A stretch of 64,000 bases of DNA, taken from NCBI GenBank assembly GCA_963778075.1, contig CAVZTJ010000015.1, positions 930,001-994,000 on the forward strand, given 5' to 3'. The DNA comes from JASHPR01 sp963778075 (lineage in GTDB: Bacteria; Actinomycetota; Actinomycetes; Streptosporangiales; Streptosporangiaceae). Positions 8,642-16,733 of this stretch are shown in pieces. The number at the start of each line of letters is the position of its first letter. Position 1 is the first letter of the stretch. A model generated the notes under the pieces. That model did not search any database, was not told the DNA's origin, and was given only the letters and a program-made list of their open reading frames with translations. The translations under genes were made by a program, and so were the position numbers.

Positions 8642-8776
8642 GTATGTGGGAGAACAGAGTAGCGGTATTGTCAGTTTGGGAGTACCACCGGCAGCCCAAG
8701 TTCACCGGGGCCAACCCCTCGTCGCCCGTAGGGGTGACTCGGCAATGCCGCCCACCGGCCACACAGGGACAGCGTG

Positions 8777-9607
8777 ATGCCGACCGCAGCGCTGGTGCTG
8801 GCCCTGCTCTCCGCCGTGTCGAGCGCAGTATGGAACCTGCTGGTCAAGCAGTCACGCGACACCGAGGCGGTGACCGCGGTCGCCCTCGCGATCGGCGTGA
8901 TCCTGTTCTCCCCGGCGCTGGCCTTCGGCCATATCTCCCTCGCGGCGTGGCCGTATATCGGTGCGTCCGCGGCCTTGGAACTCATCTACTTCACGCTCCT
9001 CGCCACGGCCTACCGCCGCGCCGAACTGAGCCTCGTATTCCCCCTCGCGCGCGGCTTTGCGCCGGTGCTCGTTCTGCTGATCGGTCTGGTCGCGCTGCAC
9101 GACCACGCCAGCGCGGGCGAGCTAGCCGGGGTGCTGCTCGTGGCGGTCGGGGCGACGGCCGTGCGCGGCATCAAAATCGCGGGCGGGTTCGCCGACACCG
9201 GCATCGCCCTGCTGATCGCCGTCTGCATCGCGGGCTACACGCTGGTCGACAAGCACGGGGTGAGCCTGGCCAGCCCCGCCGCGTACCTGGAAACCGTCAT
9301 GGCGCTGCTGGTGCTGCCGTACCTCGCGCTCGTGGCCAGGTCCAGGGGCCTGCAGGCGCTGCGCCGCGAACTTCGGCCTCGGACCGCGGTCATCGGCATC
9401 GGCATTATCGGTGGCTACGCCCTGGCGCTGTACGGCCTGCAGCTCGCGGCGGCCGCGCCGGTGGCAGCCGTGCGGGAGTCCAGTGTGGTGATCGGCACCG
9501 CCCTGGCCGCGATCGTGCTGCGCGAGCGCGTGGGCCCGGCCCGGTTCTGCGGCGCCTGCCTGGTGGCGGCGGGCGTCACCGTTCTGGCCTTCGCCGCCGG
9601 TTCCTGA
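8777..9607 (+). CDS. EamA/DMT-family transporter (divergent from mocR)
   Basis: This 276-residue integral membrane protein has ten hydrophobic segments in two homologous halves, the drug/metabolite transporter (DMT) fold. The halves each end in the typical EamA pattern, for example RAELSLVFPLARGFAPVLVLL (residues about 78-98) and APVAAVRESSVVIGTALAAIVL near 230-250. A GTG directly before the ATG (8774) is an equally possible start; no strong ribosome site is visible. Such proteins export amino acids, purines or drugs. Divergence from a MocR regulator suggests export or uptake of an amino compound, but the substrate is not known. It converges with a spherulin-4-like gene 24 bp downstream. Confidence 0.88.
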   Translation: MPTAALVLALLSAVSSAVWNLLVKQSRDTEAVTAVALAIGVILFSPALAFGHISLAAWPYIGASAALELIYFTLLATAYRRAELSLVFPLARGFAPVLVLLIGLVALHDHASAGELAGVLLVAVGATAVRGIKIAGGFADTGIALLIAVCIAGYTLVDKHGVSLASPAAYLETVMALLVLPYLALVARSRGLQALRRELRPRTAVIGIGIIGGYALALYGLQLAAAAPVAAVRESSVVIGTALAAIVLRERVGPARFCGACLVAAGVTVLAFAAGS

Positions 9608-9631
9608 TCGGGCAGCGCCTGGACCGCGCCG

Positions 9632-10657
9632 TCAGCAACCGTTGGAGACGCTGCTGGCCTCCTGCGACCAGTAGCTCGGCAGCGCGCCGTACGGGTTGCC
9701 CGATGCGGACAGGTCGGTCACGAACAGGTGCCCGGCCCTGCGCTGCCTGGACAGGTTGATCGCGCTGGCCAGGTCGGACTGCGGGGTGTCGTGAACGACG
9801 TTCGCGAACTGGCTCGGCGAATACTGACTGATCCAGCTCGGGACCTGATCCGAAAGATAGGCCGAGTACGAGCCCTCAAATACCATCACGACGCTTGCGA
9901 TCGACATGAAACTTGGCTCCGGGTAGGAACCGGGGTTCAGCCATACAATGCCGCCGGAGATCTTCGAGCGGACGTAGTTCGCCAGCGTCTGGTAATAGGA
10001 GAACTCGCCCGACGTTCCCTGGGTGAGGTCGAGGAAGATGCCATTCACCCCATACCAGGACTTGTAGTCGTTGATTTCGCTCTCGACCGAGCTGATCGAG
10101 CGCGCGCCGTATTCGGTGGACGAATAGCCAAGAACCGTGATGCCCGCGGCCTGGGCCTGCTTGACCAGGCTCTGGAAGTGGGACAGCGGCGAGGTGCCAA
10201 CCCCGTTGTCGACGTTCAGCAGCATGACGGTGGGGTCGGGCCTGGTGTTGATGGCCTGGTCCCAGATGTTGCTCGCGTAGAAGTAGGCCGGGACGAATGT
10301 GGACTGGCAGCCGCTCGCGGTCGGCGCCCCGCCACCAGACCCCGAGCCCGAGCCAGACCCCGGGCCGGCGGGAGACGACTGGCTGGCGACTGGCGAGGAG
10401 GTGTGCGCAGCGTGCTTCCTGCGCCGGTGCTTCTTGGGCTTCGGCGTCGGGCTCGGGGTGGGCGACGCGGACGCCTTCGCGGCATGCGATGCCGCCAGCG
10501 TGGGTGCGGCCTTCGGGGCCGCGGTGCCGCAGGCGGCCAAAGCCAGCGCGGGCACCGCGACCGCCACGATCGCCCGGAATATGAACGGTAGCCCGGTCAG
10601 GCCGCGCAAGCCGCGGCCGTTCGTTCTCGGTGACATGCCAACGTCAGCCCCGCTCAT
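9632..10657 (-). CDS. Spherulation-specific family 4-like lipoprotein
   Basis: This 341-residue protein carries a signal peptide with lipobox ALAAC (Cys43), a Ser/Pro/Lys/His-rich low-complexity linker (about residues 46-115), then a globular domain of about 225 residues. The domain reads like the spherulin-4 (TIM-barrel, glycosidase-like) family: FVPAYFYASNIWDQA, VMLLNVDNGVG, GITVLGYSSTEYG, GVNGIFLDLTQG, GGIVWLNPGSYPEPSF, VMVFEGSY. It should be anchored outside the cytoplasmic membrane and may act on a polysaccharide, but no activity is proven for close relatives that I know. A second Met at residue 8 could also start the protein. It stands alone, convergent with eamA. Confidence 0.8.
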   Translation of the reverse strand: MSGADVGMSPRTNGRGLRGLTGLPFIFRAIVAVAVPALALAACGTAAPKAAPTLAASHAAKASASPTPSPTPKPKKHRRRKHAAHTSSPVASQSSPAGPGSGSGSGSGGGAPTASGCQSTFVPAYFYASNIWDQAINTRPDPTVMLLNVDNGVGTSPLSHFQSLVKQAQAAGITVLGYSSTEYGARSISSVESEINDYKSWYGVNGIFLDLTQGTSGEFSYYQTLANYVRSKISGGIVWLNPGSYPEPSFMSIASVVMVFEGSYSAYLSDQVPSWISQYSPSQFANVVHDTPQSDLASAINLSRQRRAGHLFVTDLSASGNPYGALPSYWSQEASSVSNGC

Positions 10658-10749
10658 CTGACTACATCCGTAACAGAAGGTCCCTCGCGAATCATTGCTT
10701 ATCCCCGCTCGGCGGCGGAGTCGAATAGCGTGATCTATGGATATAGGGC

Positions 10750-11661
10750 TTATGTAACGACCGGGTGATTCCGCGTCCGCGCGCTTACCGAGCCGATCGT
10801 GGAACGCCGGAGCTGCAGGCTGCTGAGCACGATGCCGATCAGGATGGCTGCGCCGCCTGCCGCCTGCGCCAGGCCGACCGGATTCCCAAACGCCACAGCG
10901 CCCGCCACGGCTCCGACCAGCGGCTCCAGGTTGAGGAAGGTCCCGGCGACATCAGCCGCCACCCGGCTCTGCGCGTAGGCGAACAGGGTAAACGGGAGGA
11001 CCGTGCCGCAGAACGCCAGCCCGGCGGCGGCCAGCAGGCTGCCGACGCCCGACGGCGTCACGGGGGCGCCCTCGGTGATGACGGCGATCGGCAGCACCGC
11101 GGCGGCGGCAGCGACGAACTGCACACCGGTCACGGCCACCGGGTCGCGGTCGCGTAGCAGCCGGCCCTGCGCCACGGTGAACCCGGCCGAGATCAGCTGC
11201 GAAGCCAGCACCAGGCCATCGCCGCCGAGCGTCGCGCCGCCGCCCTTGCCGCTGGCGACAAGGCCGACGCCCACCAGGGAAACGGCGAACCCGGCCCACG
11301 CCACCGGCCTGGCCATGTTGCGCTGCCAGATCGCGGCGATGATCGCGATGATTACGGGCGTGGCGCCCATGATCAGCGCAGCGTGGGTGACACTGGTCCG
11401 CTCAATGCCCAGGTTCTGCAGCAGTACCGAACCGCCGTAACCCACCGCGCCGCTGGCCAGCACGGCCGGACGGCACACGACGCGGACCTTGTCCCTGCCC
11501 GCAACGAGCAGCAGGACGGCCGCGGCGACGCCGAACCGGGCGAACGCCAGCCAGGCCGGCCCTAGCCAGGCCAGCGCCACCTTCGACAGCGGCACCGTGG
11601 TGCCCCACAGCACCCCGGCGGCGATCAGCGCCGCGAAGACGAGACGACGGTTGTTGGTCAT
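10750..11661 (-). CDS. EamA/DMT-family transporter (divergent from lrp)
   Basis: This 303-residue protein has ten membrane segments in two EamA repeats: the first from MTNNRRLVFAALIAAGVLWG, the second from GDGLVLASQLISAGFTVAQG. Ala/Gly/Val-rich helices and the pattern VAGTFLNLEPLVGAVAGAVAF near residue 235-255 fit RhaT/EamA-type exporters. The ATG at 11659-11661 was chosen because hydrophobic homology begins there; the frame stays open upstream but that part is antisense to lrp. The gene is divergent from an Lrp/AsnC regulator 70 bp away. This arrangement commonly means Lrp-controlled amino acid efflux; the substrate is inferred, not shown. Confidence 0.87.
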   Translation of the reverse strand: MTNNRRLVFAALIAAGVLWGTTVPLSKVALAWLGPAWLAFARFGVAAAVLLLVAGRDKVRVVCRPAVLASGAVGYGGSVLLQNLGIERTSVTHAALIMGATPVIIAIIAAIWQRNMARPVAWAGFAVSLVGVGLVASGKGGGATLGGDGLVLASQLISAGFTVAQGRLLRDRDPVAVTGVQFVAAAAAVLPIAVITEGAPVTPSGVGSLLAAAGLAFCGTVLPFTLFAYAQSRVAADVAGTFLNLEPLVGAVAGAVAFGNPVGLAQAAGGAAILIGIVLSSLQLRRSTIGSVSARTRNHPVVT

Positions 11662-11717
11662 GCATCCAGCGTCACCGACAGCTGCATAAAGAACGCTGTT
11701 CAGGCGATTAGACGAGA

Positions 11718-11723
11718 TAATAT
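11718..11723 (+). promoter_or_regulatory. -10 hexamer TAATAT giving a probable leaderless lrp mRNA
   Basis: TAATAT ends 8 bases before the lrp ATG at 11732, and no Shine-Dalgarno sequence lies between them. This spacing is typical of actinobacterial leaderless transcripts that begin at or next to the A of the start codon. The -35 region is not clear. Confidence 0.5.
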
Positions 11724-11731
11724 TTGGCAGT

Positions 11732-12286
11732 ATGGCGGTTGAGCTTGATGACGTTGACATAGAACTGCTCGGCGAGCTGCAGGCCGACGCGGACCGGACG
11801 AACGTGGAGCTGGCCCGGCTGGTCGGGCTTTCGCCAGCGGCGACGCTGAACCGGGTTCGCCGGCTGAAGGAGTCGGGCGTCATCCGCGTGATCAGCGCCC
11901 GCCTCGATCCAGTGGCAGCCGGGTTCCCGCTCCAGTTGTACGTGGCGGCCACGCTCGGCAGCCACGACGCGCGCGCCAGCCGAGTGTTCGAGGACCAGGT
12001 CCGCGCGATACCGGAGATCGTCGCCGCAGACATCGTCGCCGGGGAGATGGACTACCTGCTCACGGTCGTGGCCCGGAACGTCACGGAGCTGCAGCAGGTC
12101 CTCGTCGCGCTGGCGACCAGGGGCGGGCAGCGGCTGGTGACCTACCTGCGGCTGGAGGAGGTCAAGCCGCCGTCGCAGCTGCCACTCGAGCCGGCCGAGC
12201 CGGTGCCGGCCCGCCCGGCCCGCCCAGCACGCCGGGCGCGCCGGGCGGGCGGGCCCGCCGCAGTCGCCCCCACTATCGTTGAATGA
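11732..12286 (+). CDS. Lrp/AsnC-family transcriptional regulator
   Basis: This 184-residue protein has an N-terminal winged helix (residues 4-60: LDDVDIELLGELQADADRTN, then LARLVGLSPAATLNRVRRLKESG) and a RAM/Lrp ligand-binding domain (about 65-140: LQLYVAATLG, then EIVAADIVAGEMDYLLTVVA). Lrp proteins form octamers and respond to amino acids. An Ala/Arg/Pro-rich tail of about 40 residues follows (ARPARPARRARRAGG), longer than the usual ~150-residue family length and possibly DNA-binding. It is divergent from the EamA transporter at 10750-11661, its likely target. Translation is probably leaderless. Confidence 0.92.
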   Translation: MAVELDDVDIELLGELQADADRTNVELARLVGLSPAATLNRVRRLKESGVIRVISARLDPVAAGFPLQLYVAATLGSHDARASRVFEDQVRAIPEIVAADIVAGEMDYLLTVVARNVTELQQVLVALATRGGQRLVTYLRLEEVKPPSQLPLEPAEPVPARPARPARRARRAGGPAAVAPTIVE

Positions 12287-12403
12287 GCAAGCGGCGTCGC
12301 AAATGCTGACCGGCCAGAGGCGTGACCCGCCCGGGATTTCCGGCTTCCTGGGGCTTCACGAGGCAAAGGCCGCGGCGTAGCGTCTGGTCGGGAACGCGTC
12401 CCG

Positions 12404-12420
12404 CCGCGGGCCGCCCGCGG
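12404..12420. promoter_or_regulatory. GC-rich hairpin between lrp and the DHA2 exporter
   Basis: CCGCGGG and CCCGCGG form perfect 7-base arms around CCG. The hairpin is 118 bp past the lrp stop and 51 bp before the exporter start. It could end lrp transcription or act in the exporter leader; there is no U-tract. Confidence 0.4.
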
Positions 12421-12470
12421 TCCGGCCGTGGAGCTTGCGGTCTCTATGTCCGCAGCCAATAAGGGGGGCC

Positions 12471-14048
12471 ATGACTGCCAGCAGCGCCATCGGAGGCCGT
12501 TCGCGGAACCTGATCCTGGCGGCGATGATCTTCGCGGTCGCGATGACCTTCATCGACCAGACGATCGTGTCCATCGCCGTGCCCAACATCCAGCGCGAGC
12601 TGGGGCTGACCAGCACCGGCGTGCAGTGGATGGTCAACGCCTACCTGCTGTCGCTCAGCGCGCTGTTCGCGTTCGGCGGCCGGCTGGCCGACACGATGGG
12701 TCACCGGCGGATGGTGACGCTCGGCGTGATCGTGTTCGCCCTCGCTTCGGCGCTGTGCGGGCTGACCCCGAAGGGCTCGTTCGCCGAGGCGTGGATCGTG
12801 ATCTTCCGGGTCGTGCAGGGCGCGGGCGGGGCGATCATGTTCCCGGCCGCGCTGGCTATCGTGGTGCAGACCTTCGAGCTGCGCCAGCGCGGCAAGGCCC
12901 TGGCCCTCTTCTTCGGTATCGCGGGTGGCCTGACCGCGATCGGCCCGGTCCTGGGCGGTTTTCTCACCCAGTGGACCTGGCGGGCGATCTTCTGGGTGAA
13001 CATCCCGGTCGCGCTGATCGCGCTGGCGCTGATCTTCATTTCCAAGCCGGTCACCGACCACAAGCCGGCCCGGATCGACTACCGCGGCCTGGTCCTGATC
13101 GCTGCCGGGGTGGCGCTGAGCGTGTTCGGCTTCCAGCAGTCGAACATCTGGGGCTGGCACAACCCGCTGATCTGGCTGTCGATCGCGGTAGGCCTGGCGC
13201 TGCTCGTCGTGTTCTACTTCGTCGAGGTCCGCACCGAGTCGCCGCTGATGCGGGTCAGCATCTTCCGGATCCGGCCATTCCTGGTTGAGAACCTGGTGCT
13301 CGGCATCACCAACCTGGTGTTCATCCCAGTGTTCTTCTTCGGCAGCGAGTACGCCCAGATCTCGCTGGCGAAGTCGTCGTCCCAGGCAGGCGTCATCCTG
13401 CTGTACTTCTTCATCGGCTTCGTCATCGCCGCGCAGATCGGCGGGCGGATGCTGGACCGGATCGGGGCCAAGCGCCCGGTCGTGATCGGCTGCGTGCTCG
13501 GCGCCGTCGGTTTCTTCCTGTGGGCGGGGAAGGTCACCGACCTCAACTTCAGCGCGCAGCAGTGGTACATCATCGTGGCCGGGGCCGGCATGGGCTTCAT
13601 GCTCGGGCCGTCCAGCACCGACGCGGTTAACCGAGCCAGCCGGCTCACCTACGGCGAGGCCACCGGCATCACCCAGACCGTCCGCAACTACGCGGCCAGC
13701 ATGGGCCTGGCCATCCTCGGCACGATCCTGGTGACCGCGATGCGCAGCCACGTCACCAACTCGCTGATCTCGCTTTACCACCTGCCGAGCAGCAAGGCGG
13801 CCGCCGAGGCGGCGAGCCTGTCCCAGTCGCACGGCAGCGGCAGCGGGAGCGGGAGCGTGGCATCGATCCCGCACTTCTACCGGGTCGACTTCGCCCAGTC
13901 CACGCAGACCGTGCTGTACGTGATGGCCGCGATCATGGCGGCCGCCGCCATCGTGGCGATCCTGGGCCTGCGCGGCGGGGTGCAGCGCGACATCGGGAGC
14001 GAGGCCCAGGAGCCCGCGCAGGAGTCCGCCGCCGTCGACAACCCATGA
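12471..14048 (+). CDS. DHA2-family MFS multidrug exporter (EmrB/QacA type)
   Basis: This 525-residue protein has 14 predicted membrane helices and DHA2 hallmarks: FIDQTIVSIAVPNIQRELG in helix 1 (motif D1 position), GGRLADTMGHRRM in loop 2-3 (motif A), and GGLTAIGPVLGGFLTQWTWR in helix 5 (antiporter motif C). The ATG at 12471 follows AAGGGGGG at 12461-12468; an ATG-like start 12 codons upstream is worse. A Gly/Ser-rich insert (GSGSGSGS) sits in the last extracellular loop near residue 460. It should couple export of hydrophobic or cationic drugs to the proton gradient. No regulator is adjacent in the same direction; lrp lies 184 bp upstream. Confidence 0.93.
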   Translation: MTASSAIGGRSRNLILAAMIFAVAMTFIDQTIVSIAVPNIQRELGLTSTGVQWMVNAYLLSLSALFAFGGRLADTMGHRRMVTLGVIVFALASALCGLTPKGSFAEAWIVIFRVVQGAGGAIMFPAALAIVVQTFELRQRGKALALFFGIAGGLTAIGPVLGGFLTQWTWRAIFWVNIPVALIALALIFISKPVTDHKPARIDYRGLVLIAAGVALSVFGFQQSNIWGWHNPLIWLSIAVGLALLVVFYFVEVRTESPLMRVSIFRIRPFLVENLVLGITNLVFIPVFFFGSEYAQISLAKSSSQAGVILLYFFIGFVIAAQIGGRMLDRIGAKRPVVIGCVLGAVGFFLWAGKVTDLNFSAQQWYIIVAGAGMGFMLGPSSTDAVNRASRLTYGEATGITQTVRNYAASMGLAILGTILVTAMRSHVTNSLISLYHLPSSKAAAEAASLSQSHGSGSGSGSVASIPHFYRVDFAQSTQTVLYVMAAIMAAAAIVAILGLRGGVQRDIGSEAQEPAQESAAVDNP

Positions 14049-14081
14049 CCGGATAACGGGCCGTTACGCGACGCCAGCGGG

Positions 14082-14429
14082 CTATTTCGGCTGGTGGACG
14101 GCGATGAAGTCGGCGAAGTCGCGCAGCAGCGCCGACTTGGGCTTGGCGCCGAGCACCTGCTTGACGACTTCGCCGCCGGAGAAGACGTTCATCATCGGAA
14201 CGGCCATGACCTGGTACCTCTGGGCCGTGGCGGGGTTCTCGTCGATGTTGAGCTTGACGACGTCGAGCTCGTCGGCGTGCTCCGCGGCTATTTTGGCGAG
14301 CACCGGGGCCACCATGCGGCACGGGCCGCACCACTCGGCCCAGTACTCGACGATCACCGGCTTGGAGTTCTTCAGGGCGTCGGCCTCGAAGCTCGCGTCG
14401 GTGACGGCCTTGATCTCGCCCATGCTCAT
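14082..14429 (-). CDS. Thioredoxin
   Basis: This 115-residue protein is a complete thioredoxin fold with the active site WCGPC (Cys34, Cys37), the structural cis-Pro in VMAVPMMNVFSGG near residue 79 and the helix PVLAKIAAEH. It reduces protein disulfides in the cytoplasm. The start at 14429 overlaps the TGA of an upstream merR fragment (ATGA), and GGAAGG precedes it; a second ATG two codons later is also possible. The merR-trx order suggests this thioredoxin was once co-transcribed with a redox- or metal-responsive regulator, now truncated. Confidence 0.95.
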   Translation of the reverse strand: MSMGEIKAVTDASFEADALKNSKPVIVEYWAEWCGPCRMVAPVLAKIAAEHADELDVVKLNIDENPATAQRYQVMAVPMMNVFSGGEVVKQVLGAKPKSALLRDFADFIAVHQPK

Positions 14430-14632
14430 CGTTCCTTCCCGTTCACGTCGGTATCGGCCAGGCGCAGCGCCACACAGTCGTCGCCGTCGCCGTGCTCGCA
14501 CACCTGAACCAGGCGACGCAGCTTGCACCGGAGCACGGCGAGATCCCTGGCCTGCTGCTCGATCGCCTCGAGCTTGGCCTGGGCGGCGCGGACAATCTCG
14601 TCGGTGGACCGCGCCTCGGCGGGCCCCAGCAG
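14426..14632 (-). pseudogene. MerR-family regulator, C-terminal fragment
   Basis: The open stretch from a TGA at 14633-14635 to the TGA at 14426-14428 encodes 68 residues that match the dimerisation helix and metal-loop end of MerR proteins: STDEIVRAAQAKLEAIEQQA, then LRCKLRRLVQVCEHGDGDDC. The Cys-N8-Cys spacing CEHGDGDDC is typical of the MerR metal/redox loop. The whole DNA-binding winged helix is missing and no good start codon exists, so it is a truncated gene. Its stop overlaps the thioredoxin start (ATGA), so the remnant could still be translated and help couple the downstream gene if a start is used. Confidence 0.7.
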
Positions 14633-14891
14633 TCAAGCCAGAACCGACTCCGCCGCACCCCTCTCCCCATCCAGGGTGGATGGCGCCATCGCTGTTGCTA
14701 GAGCGACAGCAACCTTCCGTTGATCATGGTTCGCGCGGCGCTCGCGGGATATTTTTCAGGGCCTCGCGGGGTTTTGGCCACCCCGCGCCGGTTTCGGCTG
14801 CCCAGGGTGCTTGTTTCGGGCGGACATAACTCTCCCTGGAGGGGCGCCCGACCTACCGGAGGCGTGGCCGGTGTTTGAGCGTTTGCTTTGA

Positions 14892-14902
14892 TAATCTGAT
14901 TA
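14892..14902. promoter_or_regulatory. Operator-like palindrome upstream of tetR
   Basis: TAATC-T-GATTA is a perfect 11-base palindrome in an AT-rich stretch, 48 bp before the TetR start. GATAAT (14890-14895) inside it could be a -10 element, so a dimeric TetR bound here would block its own promoter. The rest of the ~310-bp gap (14640-14949) shows nothing else I can name. Confidence 0.45.
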
Positions 14903-14949
14903 AGGGTTCTGGACGGCGCGCGCAGGCGCGTGACAGTGCGGGAGGCGGG

Positions 14950-15627
14950 ATGGCCAAGGCGGGTCCGCGGCGGACTGCCGCGCCCGGCGGCCAGGGCCGG
15001 TCGGCGGAAACGCGAGCGGCGCTGGTCGAGGGGGCGATCGAGGCGCTGAAGACGGTGGGCTTCGCCGGCGCGAGCGCGAGGGAGATCGCGCGGCTGGCTG
15101 GATGCAACCAGACGCTGGTCTTCTACCACTTCGGCTCCGTCACCGATCTGCTGCTCGCCGCGCTCGACGCGATCAGCGAGCGGCGCATGGCCGCGTACCA
15201 GGAGGTCCTGGAGCACGCCGAGTCAATGAGCGACCTGGTCGAGTCCGCGCGGTCCATCTTCACCGAGGACCTGGACTCCGGGCACGTGACCGTGCTGGTC
15301 GAGATGATCGCCGGAGCGAGGTCGGTTCCCGGCCTCGGTGAGCAAGTCGCTGCGCGGGTGGGCCCGTGGCGTGAGTTCGCCGAGACCGCGGTGCGCCGCG
15401 GGCTGGCGTCGTCGCCGCCGCTCGCGCGGCTGCTGCCCGCCAAGGACGTGGCGCACGCGGTGGTCGCCGGATTCCTCGGCCTCGAGCAGCTCGCCAATCT
15501 GGATGGGGGCCGCGCCGCGGCGCTCTCGCTGTTCGACCGGGCCGGCACGCTGGCTCTGCTGGCCGACATGGCCGGCGCGCTGCCCTGGGGCGAAAACCCG
15601 GGCGATCAGTCAGGAGGCTCAAGATGA
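14950..15627 (+). CDS. TetR-family transcriptional regulator
   Basis: This 225-residue protein has a TetR HTH at about residues 20-66 (ETRAALVEGAIEALKTVGFAGAS, with AREIARLAGCNQTLVFYHF as the recognition helices) and a divergent all-helical ligand domain. The ATG at 14950 follows GGGAGGCGG. Its stop overlaps the start of the next gene (ATGA at 15624), so the regulator and the SDR-like protein form a coupled pair. The sequence N-F-Y-H-F order (NQTLVFYHFGS) is standard for TetR. The ligand is unknown; autoregulation through the palindrome at 14892-14902 is likely. Confidence 0.93.
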   Translation: MAKAGPRRTAAPGGQGRSAETRAALVEGAIEALKTVGFAGASAREIARLAGCNQTLVFYHFGSVTDLLLAALDAISERRMAAYQEVLEHAESMSDLVESARSIFTEDLDSGHVTVLVEMIAGARSVPGLGEQVAARVGPWREFAETAVRRGLASSPPLARLLPAKDVAHAVVAGFLGLEQLANLDGGRAAALSLFDRAGTLALLADMAGALPWGENPGDQSGGSR

Positions 15628-16571
15628 CGCAGTCAGCAGCAACCCAGATCGACGTCGTTACCGGTGCGTTCAGCTACTCCGGTGCCGCCATTGCGCGGGA
15701 GTTGCGCGCCGCCGGGCATCAGGTGCGGACGCTCACCGGGCATCCCGGGAGCGCTCCGGCCGACACCGACATCGACGCGCGCCCGCTGGACTTCACCAAT
15801 CCAGCAGGACTCGCCGAATCGATGCGGGGTGCGCACACGCTGTACAACACCTACTGGGTGCGGTTCCCGCACGGCAGCGTCGATCACCAGGTCGCCGTCG
15901 AGAACAGCCGGGTGCTGTTCGAGGCGGCGCAGCGGGCAGGCGTGCAGCGGATCGTGCACACCTCGATCACGAACCCGAGCCCGGACTCGCCGTACCCGTA
16001 CTTCCGCGGCAAGGCAGAGGTCGAGCGGATCCTGGCCGGGACCGGGGTGCCGTGCGCGATCGCCCGGCCCGCGATCCTGTTCGGCGGCAACGGGGTGCTC
16101 GTGAACAACATCGCGTGGCTGCTGCGGCGCGTGCCGGTATTCGCGATCGGCGGCCGCGGCGAGTACCGGGTCCGCGGCATTCACGTCGACGACCTGGCGC
16201 GGCTGTACGTCAGGCTCGGCGCCGGCGAGGACACGGTCACGCTCGACGCGGTCGGGCCGCAGAGCGTGACATTCCGCCAGATGGTCGACGCTATCCGGGC
16301 CGCGGTGGGCAGCCGCGCCGTCGTCGTCGGCGTTCCCCCGTCGGCGCTGTTTGGCCTCTCTTCCGTGCTCGGCACGGCCCTGCGCGACACGCTGCTGACC
16401 CGCGAGGAGTACCGCGCCATGGCCGACGGGCTGGCCGACTCGGCGGCACCGGCGACCGGGGAGACCGTGTTCACCGACTGGGTCGCGGCGCACGGCGCGG
16501 AGCTGGGCCGCAGCTACGCCAACGAGCTTGACCGGCACTTCCGGCGGGCCCGGCCGGCCCGGGCCGCCTGA
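15624..16571 (+). CDS. NmrA-like / atypical SDR NAD(P)-binding protein
   Basis: This 315-residue protein has an N-terminal Rossmann fold with VVTGAFSYSGAAIARELRAAG (TGxxxxxG-type, residues 11-31), an acidic or basic cofactor edge at VRTLTGHPG, and the atypical-SDR body VQRIVHTSITNPSPDSPYPY, then RGKAEVERILAGTG, IARPAILFGGNG. It lacks the YxxxK dyad of classical SDRs at the usual place, as in NmrA- and NDUFA9-like proteins, which act as redox sensors or quinone/flavin-linked reductases. It is coupled to tetR by a 4-base overlap, so it is probably the TetR-controlled product. Substrate unknown. Confidence 0.85.
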   Translation: MTQSAATQIDVVTGAFSYSGAAIARELRAAGHQVRTLTGHPGSAPADTDIDARPLDFTNPAGLAESMRGAHTLYNTYWVRFPHGSVDHQVAVENSRVLFEAAQRAGVQRIVHTSITNPSPDSPYPYFRGKAEVERILAGTGVPCAIARPAILFGGNGVLVNNIAWLLRRVPVFAIGGRGEYRVRGIHVDDLARLYVRLGAGEDTVTLDAVGPQSVTFRQMVDAIRAAVGSRAVVVGVPPSALFGLSSVLGTALRDTLLTREEYRAMADGLADSAAPATGETVFTDWVAAHGAELGRSYANELDRHFRRARPARAA

Positions 16572-16607
16572 CCGGCCTCTGGGGCCTACCGCCACGAAGA
16601 CGGCATA

Positions 16608-16624
16608 CCGAGGCTGTACCTCGG
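16608..16624. terminator. Hairpin between SDR and cox operon
   Basis: CCGAGG and CCTCGG are perfect 6-base arms around CTGTA, 37 bp after the SDR stop and 110 bp before the coxL-like start. It may end the tetR-SDR transcript; no U-tract follows. Confidence 0.35.
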
Positions 16625-16733
16625 ACCGGGCCGATGCCAGAATGCTAAGACCGCGGCGGTGGGCGGCCGAGGTCCCGCTCGTCGCCGCCAACGGCCCTAT
16701 CAGGCCAAACACCGGAAGGCGAGCGACCAAAAC

